From assembly GCA_946481265.1 (NCBI GenBank), contig CAMLNE010000107.1, positions 1-11,461 on the forward strand: DNA of 11,461 bases, in the 5' to 3' direction. Shown here piece by piece: positions 7,138 to 11,461 of this stretch (position 1 is its first letter; the number at the start of each line of letters is the position of its first letter). This DNA is from an uncultured Panacagrimonas sp. Lineage in GTDB: Bacteria; Pseudomonadota; Gammaproteobacteria; Nevskiales; Nevskiaceae. The position numbers were made by a program, and so were the translations under genes. The notes under the pieces are model-generated. The model worked only from the letters and a program-made list of their open reading frames with translations. It did no database searches and was not told the origin of the DNA.

Positions 7138-7320
7138 GGCCGGCGCAGGTCTGCCCGGTCGCTCCCCCGCCTGCCCTGCGTGGCCGCGCCGGATGCGCGG
7201 ATGGCCTTCCCCGCGCAGATTCACCGCGCAGACGCCAACCCGGTTCGCCCTCGAGTTCCACCGCGGCCTTTGAGCTGGCCATGCCGCGACGCAGGGACCT
7301 CGTCGATGTGGCGGAGGTGC
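7138..7320 (-). pseudogene. Decayed fragment resembling the 3' end of the alpha/beta-hydrolase gene
   Basis: Reverse-strand reading in two shifted frames recovers blocks that parallel the C-terminus of the hydrolase at 3425-4336. SLRRGMASSKAAVELEGEPG matches SLRRGLAASDASVEFETEPG, and after a frame change LRGEGHPRIRR matches LRGEDDPRIPQ, with further weak similarity to the final GEAWLERAG part. At DNA level the two places share CCGCGACGCAGGGAC exactly (around 7287-7301 and 3560-3574), with collinear similarity on both sides. No nucleophile elbow, start or intact frame is present. This is best read as a remnant of a second hydrolase gene, or of a partial duplication, now broken by small insertions and deletions. 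The boundaries are approximate. Confidence 0.6.
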
Positions 7321-7336
7321 GCTGGCGCCGGTCGAG

Positions 7337-7352
7337 CCCCCCGTCCGGGGGG
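7337..7352. other. GC-only hairpin CCCCCC-GTCC-GGGGGG
   Basis: A six-base perfect stem with a four-base loop lies just beside the hydrolase-like fragment, about 95 bases before the MFS start. No T-run follows on either strand, so a terminator function is not supported. Confidence 0.35.
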
Positions 7353-7406
7353 TCTGCACGCCGAATGCCGTGCATAAGGTCCAGCGCCACAGGCGCGGCT
7401 CGCCAC

Positions 7407-7424
7407 AGGCCTGGCTCGAATCTT
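7407..7424 (+). repeat. Degenerate relative of the dispersed GGCCAGGCTCGAAT repeat
   Basis: AGGCCTGGCTCGAATCTT matches the core of the repeat family with one A-to-T change and a change in the final T run, and it lacks the leading A/G tract. It sits 22 bases before the MFS start codon. It may be a decayed copy or chance similarity. Confidence 0.35.
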
Positions 7425-7445
7425 CGACAACACCCGGTCGCTCCC

Positions 7446-8756
7446 ATGAAGCCTTCGACATTTCCGCGCCCGGTCCTGGCGTGGTGCACGGTCGGTCTGC
7501 TCACGTTCGCCTACATCCTGTCCTTCATCGATCGACAGATCATGAGCCTGCTGGTGGTGCCGATCCGGCGCGACCTGGCCATCAGCGATACGCAGATGAG
7601 CCTGCTGATGGGCTTTTCCTTCGCGGTCTTCTACACCTTGTGCGGCATCCCGCTGGGACGGCTGGCCGATGTCGCGAGCCGTCGCTGGATCGTGACCTTG
7701 GGGGTGGCGTTCTGGAGCGCGGCGACGGCCCTGTGCGGCGTGGCGCACCACTACTGGCAGCTGTTCCTCGGCCGCGTCGGGGTCGGCGTCGGCGAGGCGG
7801 CGCTGGGTCCGGCGGCGTTCTCCCTGATTGCGGACAGCTTTCCACCGGAGCGGCGGGCAACCGCGACCAGCGTGTACGCCACCGGCATCTTCATCGGCTC
7901 GGGCCTGGCCTACGTGGTCGGCGGCCTGGTGGTCGGATTCGCCACACAGCAGGGCGAGACGGTGCTGCCCCTGGTGGGCGCGACGCGTCCCTGGCAGCTG
8001 GTCTTCTACCTGCTGGGGGGCGCGGGCATCGTGTTCGCCTGGCTGCTCCTGCTCATCCGCGAGCCCGTGCGCCACGGGGCCGTCGCCGAGCCGATCCCGT
8101 ACCGGGACGTGTTCAGGACGCTCGTGCGCCATCGCCGCACGATGCTGATGCACAACTTCGGGTTCGGCGGCGTGGCGCTGGCGCTGTACTCGATCAACGC
8201 CTGGGTGCCGAGCGTGTGGCAGCGCGTGCATGGCTGGGAGATCCGGGACGTCGGCATCATCTACGGCGCCATCGTGGCCGTCGTCGGCGGGTTCGGGATC
8301 GTCTTCGGCGGATGGCTGGCAGACCGCTGGCGGGCGCAGGGGATGAGCGATGCCACCTTGCGCGTCGGTGCGCTGGCGAGCCTGTGCGGTGCGCCGCTGG
8401 CGCTGGGCATCGCCTTCGTGCCCGACGGCGCCGCGCTGGCCTGGCTGATGATCCCGATCACCGTCTTCGTCGCCATGCCGCTGGGCGTGGCCGCGAGCGC
8501 CATCCAGGACCTGGTGCCCAACGGCATGCGCGGGCAGACCTCCGCGATCTACCTGTTCATCGTCAACCTGGTCGGACTGGGCATCGGGCCCACGGCGGTC
8601 GCGCTGCTCACCGACCGGGTGTTCCACGACGACGCCAGCGTGCATTACTCGCTCGCCATCGTCGTGGCGATCGCCCAGTTGCTGGGCTTCATCCTCCTGG
8701 CACGCGGCCGTGTCCACTACCGGACGAGCCTGCTGCAGATCGAGGGTCGCAGCTGA
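7446..8756 (+). CDS. MFS transporter, spinster-like
   Basis: This 436-residue inner-membrane carrier has about 12 hydrophobic segments. The first membrane segment ends in FIDRQIMSLLVVPIRRDL (D29-R30-Q31), a pattern common in the bacterial spinster-like group. Loop 2-3 carries the MFS motif A as GRLADVASRRW (71-81), and the fourth-helix region shows GRVGVGVGEAALGPAAFSLIAD. The two six-helix halves are joined by a charged loop around REPVRHGAVAEPIPYRDVF. The ATG at 7446 starts MKPSTFPRPV directly before helix 1; upstream extension only adds low-complexity sequence, and the ribosome-binding site is weak. Substrates of this group in proteobacteria are mostly unknown; hydrophobic or organic-anion compounds are plausible given the DUF1302 gene and the monooxygenase nearby, but this is inference. 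The copper-storage-like gene follows 122 bases downstream on the same strand. Confidence 0.88.
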   Translation: MKPSTFPRPVLAWCTVGLLTFAYILSFIDRQIMSLLVVPIRRDLAISDTQMSLLMGFSFAVFYTLCGIPLGRLADVASRRWIVTLGVAFWSAATALCGVAHHYWQLFLGRVGVGVGEAALGPAAFSLIADSFPPERRATATSVYATGIFIGSGLAYVVGGLVVGFATQQGETVLPLVGATRPWQLVFYLLGGAGIVFAWLLLLIREPVRHGAVAEPIPYRDVFRTLVRHRRTMLMHNFGFGGVALALYSINAWVPSVWQRVHGWEIRDVGIIYGAIVAVVGGFGIVFGGWLADRWRAQGMSDATLRVGALASLCGAPLALGIAFVPDGAALAWLMIPITVFVAMPLGVAASAIQDLVPNGMRGQTSAIYLFIVNLVGLGIGPTAVALLTDRVFHDDASVHYSLAIVVAIAQLLGFILLARGRVHYRTSLLQIEGRS

Positions 8757-8765
8757 GGATCCGCC

Positions 8766-8830
8766 GCGCGGGCCTGAATCCCGCGCAGCCAAGGGGCCCG
8801 GGTGCCTGGCCGCCGGCGCCGCAGCGCCGG
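8766..8830 (+). other. Two GC hairpins between MFS and copper-protein genes
   Basis: GCGCGGG (8766-8772) pairs with CCCGCGC (8780-8786), and CCGGCGC (8813-8819) pairs with GCGCCGG (8824-8830). They lie 10-75 bases after the MFS stop. Neither has a T-run, so they may be transcript-end or leader structures; function is uncertain. Confidence 0.35.
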
Positions 8831-8878
8831 GCACGTGACATGCGCGGTCCGGTGCTCAACCCTCGATCGGAGAGCGCC

Positions 8879-9256
8879 ATGCAACACGAACACATCCGCG
8901 ACTGCATCGCGGCCTGCAACGCCTGCGCGGATGCCTGCGACCACTGCGCCGCGTCCTGCCTCGCGGAAGAGCAGCTGGATGCCATGCGCCGGTGCATCGC
9001 GCTGGACATCGAATGTGCCGCGCTGTGTCGCCTGGCAGCCGCCAGCATGGCGCGCAGCGGGCATTTCTCGGCGCAGATCCGCGCCCTGTGCGCGGACCTC
9101 TGCGATGCCTGCGCAGACGAGTGCGGCCGCCACGCGCACGATCACTGCCAGGCCTGCGCCGCGGCCTGCCGACACTGCGCGGAGGCCTGCCGCGCGATAT
9201 CCGGGCGCATCGAGCCGCCGCTCAAGGCCGGAGCGGTGGGTGCCGCGGCGCATTGA
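8879..9256 (+). CDS. Csp-like cysteine-rich four-helix-bundle copper-storage protein
   Basis: This is a 125-residue protein with 18 cysteines, almost all spaced CxxxC or CxxC along predicted helices (C9, C13, C16, C20, C23, C27; C39, C46, C50; C71, C75, C78, C82; C90, C93, C97, C100, C104). The pattern matches the copper-storage protein family (DUF326/four-helix bundle copper-binding protein), whose members bind many Cu(I) ions through cysteine thiolates lining the core of a four-helix bundle. No signal peptide or Tat motif is present, so it resembles the cytosolic Csp3 type. The His-rich patch HAHDHC (85-90) fits the family. The ATG at 8879 has a good GGAGAG ribosome-binding site at 8869-8874. 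The gene follows the MFS transporter, but the 122-base gap suggests separate expression; no copper regulator (CsoR, CueR) or copper ATPase is in the window. Confidence 0.88.
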   Translation: MQHEHIRDCIAACNACADACDHCAASCLAEEQLDAMRRCIALDIECAALCRLAAASMARSGHFSAQIRALCADLCDACADECGRHAHDHCQACAAACRHCAEACRAISGRIEPPLKAGAVGAAAH

Positions 9257-9323
9257 CTGCGGGCGGCATCTTCACGAGGGGGCGCGGGCCTTTGCGGTGC
9301 GCCATCGCATGCGCGCGCCCCTA

Positions 9324-9444
9324 GGGCCTGTTAACGCTATTTTGATCGCTGCGGCGGAGGTCGTTTTTGCGCGGCGCAAGGAGCGAGTGACGAAATGTAT
9401 TGGGCATACATGAGGAACGAGGGACGCCGCGCTGCGCAAAAACG
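9324..9444 (+). repeat. Left hairpin module of the MITE
   Basis: After the terminal repeat comes an outer stem (CGTTTTTGCGCGGC at 9362-9375 pairing with about 9431-9444, one mismatch) enclosing an inner stem ATGTAT-TGGGC-ATACAT (9395-9411). Around the inner hairpin are GAGCGAGTGACG and GAGGAACGAGGGACGC, which correspond in position to the right module read on the opposite strand. Confidence 0.75.
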
Positions 9445-9565
9445 GCACCGCCCCGCGGCGCCGACACGGTGTCTGCGAAGCAGTGGGTGCGGGAGGCGCC
9501 GCCATGGCCCGCATCCGCACCCGCGTTCGCTCCGCTCTCGGCACCGTGATGCGGGCCGGGTGCCT

Positions 9566-9688
9566 CCGGATTTTCGGCCATGCGGCGTTGCTCCTCGTTC
9601 GCGTATGCCCAATACGCTTCTCTCGTCGCGTCTTGCCTGGCCGAAAATCCGGGGGCACCGCAACGACCAAAATAGCGTTAACAGGCCC
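9566..9688 (-). repeat. Right hairpin module of the MITE (inverted paralogue of the left)
   Basis: The outer stem is a perfect 15-base pair (CCGGATTTTCGGCCA at 9566-9580 with 9638-9652). The inner hairpin on the reverse strand is GCGTAT-TGGGC-ATACGC (9601-9617). The TGGGC loop is identical to the left module, while the stem bases differ in a paired, compensatory manner (AT..AT versus GC..GC). The stem sequences of the outer arms are unrelated to those on the left, yet the architecture is the same. Confidence 0.75.
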
Positions 9689-9747
9689 TAGGCAGACACC
9701 CGCAAAGACAGCCCCGCCCCCGTGTGCCAGCCTCTTCCCACAAGCAT

Positions 9748-9756
9748 GGGGAGGGG
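9748..9756 (+). promoter_or_regulatory. Strong Shine-Dalgarno for the monooxygenase GTG start
   Basis: GGGGAGGGG sits seven bases before the GTG at 9764. It overlaps the ATG at 9746, which itself has no purine-rich sequence before it. This decides the start in favour of the GTG. Confidence 0.6.
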
Positions 9757-9763
9757 ATGGCGC

Positions 9764-11410
9764 GTGGATGCAAGCACCAATCGCAGGCCTGACTTCGATG
9801 TCCTGATCATCGGCGCCGGCTTTTCGGGCATCGCCATGCTGCATGCGCTGCGCGAGGCCGGATTGTCCGCGCGCGTGCTCGAGGCCGCGCCGCAGGTCGG
9901 GGGAACCTGGTACTGGAACACCTATCCCGGCGCGCGCACGGACAGCGAGTCCTGGTACTACTGCTTCTCCTTTTCGAAGCGCCTGCTCGAGAAGTGGCGC
10001 TGGTCGGAGCGCTACCCCTCGCAGCCGGAGATGCGCCGCTACTTCGACTTCGCGCTGGACGAGCTGGGCCTGCGGCCCTTCATCCAGTGCAGCACGACGG
10101 TGCGGTCGGCGCGATGGGACGCGGCGGCGCGCGGCTGGTCGGTGCACACCGCAGACGGCGCGACGATCACGGCGCGCTACCTGGTCAGCGCGATGGGCAT
10201 CCTCAGCGAGCCGCTGTATCCCTCGGTGCCGGGCCTGGACCGCTTCGCGGGCGAATGCCACCACACCGGGCGCTGGCCGCAGGCAGGTGTGGACCTGGCC
10301 GGCAAGCACGTGGGGATCTTCGGCGCGGGCGCCTCGGCGGTGCAGTTCCTGCCGCACGCGGCGCAGCAGGCGGCGCGCGTGACCCTGTTCCAGCGCACGC
10401 CGAACTTCGTCTTCCCGGCGCGCAACCGTCCGCTCACGGAGCGCGACCACGACCAGGTGCAGGCCAACTACGACGCGATCTGGGCGCGGGCGCGCTCGAG
10501 CGCCTTCGCGATGCCCTTCGAGGGTTCGCCCGCCAACCGCCTGGCAACGCAGACGCCGGCGCCGGAGCGCGAGCGCATCTATGCCGAGCTGTGGAAGACG
10601 GGCGGCTTCCGCTTCTTCTTCGAGAGCTTCGACGACCTGATCATGGACGAGCAGGCCAACGATACGGCCGCGGATTTCATGCGCCGGCAGATCCGCGCGG
10701 TGGTCAAGGACCCGCGGACGGCCGAGGCGCTGGCCCCGAAGGACTACCCGCTGTTCGCCAAGCGTCCGCCGTCGGGGCAGGGCTACTTCGAGGTATTCAA
10801 CCGGCCGAACGTGCGGCTGGTGGACCTGCGCCAGGACCCGGTCGTCCGCGTCGAGCCCTGGGGCATCCGCACGCGCGACGAGGAGCACCGCCTGGACGTG
10901 CTGGTGCTGGCCACCGGCTTCAGGGCGTTTACCGGCGGCTTCGAGCGCACGCCGGTGCACGGTCGCGACGGCGTGGGCCTTATCGAGCACTGGAAGCGGA
11001 GCGGCATCCGCACCTTCCTGGGATCGGCGGTCCATGGCTTCCCCAACTTCTTCATGATCGGAGGCCCCAGCATTCCCATCGGCAATGCGCCGACGATCAT
11101 GGAACACGCCGTGGAGATGGTCCTGGGCTGCATCCAGGCGGCGCGCAGGCACGGCACGAACCTGGTGGAGGTCGGCATCGAGGCCGAGCGCGAATGGACC
11201 GAGCACGTCAACGAGGTGCTGCAGTCCACCCTGGTGCGCCATTCCGACGACGTCGGCTCCTGGTTCACCGGCGCCAACATCGAGGGGGCACCGCGCAGCC
11301 CGATGGTCTACATGGGTGGCGCCAACCAGTATTTCGAGCGCTGCCGGTCGGCGGCGGCCACCGGCTTCCGCGCGTTTGCATTCGGCCAGGAAAACCCGGA
11401 AAAAGCTTAG
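9764..11410 (+). CDS. Flavin-containing monooxygenase, type I Baeyer-Villiger type
   Basis: This is a 548-residue NADPH/FAD-dependent monooxygenase (from the GTG at 9764) that inserts one oxygen from O2, typically turning a ketone into an ester or lactone. Visible motifs, in order: FAD site GAGFSG (17-22); the secondary signature GGTWYWNTYPGARTD (46-60); the Baeyer-Villiger fingerprint FxGxxxHTGRWP (161-172); NADPH site GAGASA (187-192); KRP at 333-335, with R334 matching the catalytic arginine of cyclohexanone monooxygenases; and LATGF in the second half. The C-terminus with VYMGGANQYF is as in complete homologues. I chose the GTG at 9764 because GGGGAGGGG (9748-9756) lies seven bases before it; an ATG at 9746 (554 residues) and a GTG at 9722 are alternatives. 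It is probably cytoplasmic. The gene is bracketed by two copies of the MITE, and its TAG stop overlaps the second copy's target site. The substrate (cyclic, aryl or steroid/terpenoid ketone) cannot be read from sequence. Confidence 0.92.
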   Translation: MDASTNRRPDFDVLIIGAGFSGIAMLHALREAGLSARVLEAAPQVGGTWYWNTYPGARTDSESWYYCFSFSKRLLEKWRWSERYPSQPEMRRYFDFALDELGLRPFIQCSTTVRSARWDAAARGWSVHTADGATITARYLVSAMGILSEPLYPSVPGLDRFAGECHHTGRWPQAGVDLAGKHVGIFGAGASAVQFLPHAAQQAARVTLFQRTPNFVFPARNRPLTERDHDQVQANYDAIWARARSSAFAMPFEGSPANRLATQTPAPERERIYAELWKTGGFRFFFESFDDLIMDEQANDTAADFMRRQIRAVVKDPRTAEALAPKDYPLFAKRPPSGQGYFEVFNRPNVRLVDLRQDPVVRVEPWGIRTRDEEHRLDVLVLATGFRAFTGGFERTPVHGRDGVGLIEHWKRSGIRTFLGSAVHGFPNFFMIGGPSIPIGNAPTIMEHAVEMVLGCIQAARRHGTNLVEVGIEAEREWTEHVNEVLQSTLVRHSDDVGSWFTGANIEGAPRSPMVYMGGANQYFERCRSAAATGFRAFAFGQENPEKA

Positions 11411-11461
11411 GGCCTGTTAACGCTATTTCGGTCACGGCGGCGGAGGTCGCTTTGGCGCAGC
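11410..11461 (+). mobile_element. Left end of a second MITE copy, cut by the window edge
   Basis: GGGCCTGTTAACGCTATTT is identical to the end of the element at 9324. The sequence continues with GGCGGAGGTCG and a T-run followed by GGCGCAG, the left-end arrangement, so both copies have the same orientation. It is preceded by TTAG (TA inside a YTAR site), and this TAG is the stop codon of the monooxygenase. The right end lies outside the window. Confidence 0.8.

Larger units (their letters stand above)
6780..7445. other. Long non-coding gap between divergent DUF1302 and MFS genes
   Basis: Open frames in these 666 bases look like random GC-rich reading (arginine/proline rich, no domain). Upstream regions of the divergent DUF1302 and MFS genes must be here, but I see no convincing promoter or operator. 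Recognisable contents are a decayed hydrolase-like fragment (about 7138-7320), a 6-base-stem GC hairpin (7337-7352) and a degenerate relative of the dispersed repeat (7407-7424). The stretch 6890-7130 shows nothing I can name. Confidence 0.55.
9324..9688. mobile_element. 365-base MITE-like element with terminal inverted repeats
   Basis: The ends carry inverted repeats: GGGCCTGTTAACGCTATTTT at the left is mirrored exactly at the right, with similarity continuing through TCG and TGCGG with two changes. The element is flanked on both sides by TA within CTAG (9321-9324 and 9688-9691), consistent with a TA duplication (IS630/Tc1-like) or a 4-base YTAR duplication (IS5-like); the flanks cannot separate these. 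No transposase is encoded, so any movement would be in trans. Inside are two hairpin modules in inverted orientation around a GC-rich centre (9445-9565). A second copy starts at 11410. It occupies most of the 507-base gap between the copper-protein and monooxygenase genes and leaves about 75 bases for the latter's own upstream region. Confidence 0.85.

Noticed and set aside
7008..7445. N-terminal extension of the MFS gene
   Set aside because: The added residues are low-complexity R/P/A sequence across a decayed hydrolase fragment; the ATG at 7446 directly precedes helix 1.
9272..11242. Long reverse open frame opposite the monooxygenase
   Set aside because: It runs through the MITE and antisense to a gene with complete flavin monooxygenase motifs; no domain is recognisable in it.

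Overview
The window looks like a chromosomal segment of a high-GC gammaproteobacterium, probably of Xanthomonadales/Lysobacteraceae or Nevskiales type. This is inferred from the strong G/C third-position bias of the main genes and from the mix of a DUF1302 outer-membrane protein, a spinster-like MFS carrier, a type I Baeyer-Villiger-like monooxygenase, a HopJ-family protein and a Csp-like copper protein. The species cannot be fixed from the sequence alone.

Layout. (1) 1-1298 is visibly poorer in GC and has a defence-island flavour: a reverse-strand AlbA_2/Schlafen-like gene running off the left edge, then the C-terminal remnant of an Mrr-type restriction endonuclease. The remnant stops exactly at a copy of a short dispersed repeat, beyond which high-GC sequence begins. 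(2) 1356-3278 holds an L-2-haloacid dehalogenase (reverse), a HopJ-family gene with an apparent one-base frameshift (reverse) and a divergent LysE/RhtB exporter (forward). (3) 3279-4694 holds an exported alpha/beta hydrolase (reverse) framed by clusters of the same repeat, including a 52-base near-perfect palindrome. (4) 4695-6779 encodes a DUF1302 outer-membrane protein (reverse) with a terminator hairpin just beyond its stop. (5) 6780-7445 is non-coding and contains a decayed fragment resembling the 3' end of the alpha/beta hydrolase. (6) 7446-9256 encodes an MFS transporter and a cysteine-rich copper-storage-like protein (both forward). (7) 9257-11461 holds a 365-base MITE-like element built from two inverted, structurally paralogous hairpin modules, a Baeyer-Villiger-type monooxygenase, and the end of a second copy of the element whose target site overlaps the monooxygenase stop codon.

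How the genes may work together. The DUF1302 protein, exported hydrolase, MFS carrier and flavin monooxygenase are compatible with uptake and oxidative breakdown of a hydrophobic ester, ketone or steroid/terpenoid-like compound. They do not form one operon, so this is inference. The haloacid dehalogenase and LysE exporter look like stand-alone accessory functions. The most distinctive material is the repeat biology: one family of about 21-23 bases sits at gene boundaries and at a truncation point, and a structured MITE family brackets the monooxygenase. No transposase, tRNA, rRNA or CRISPR array was found.
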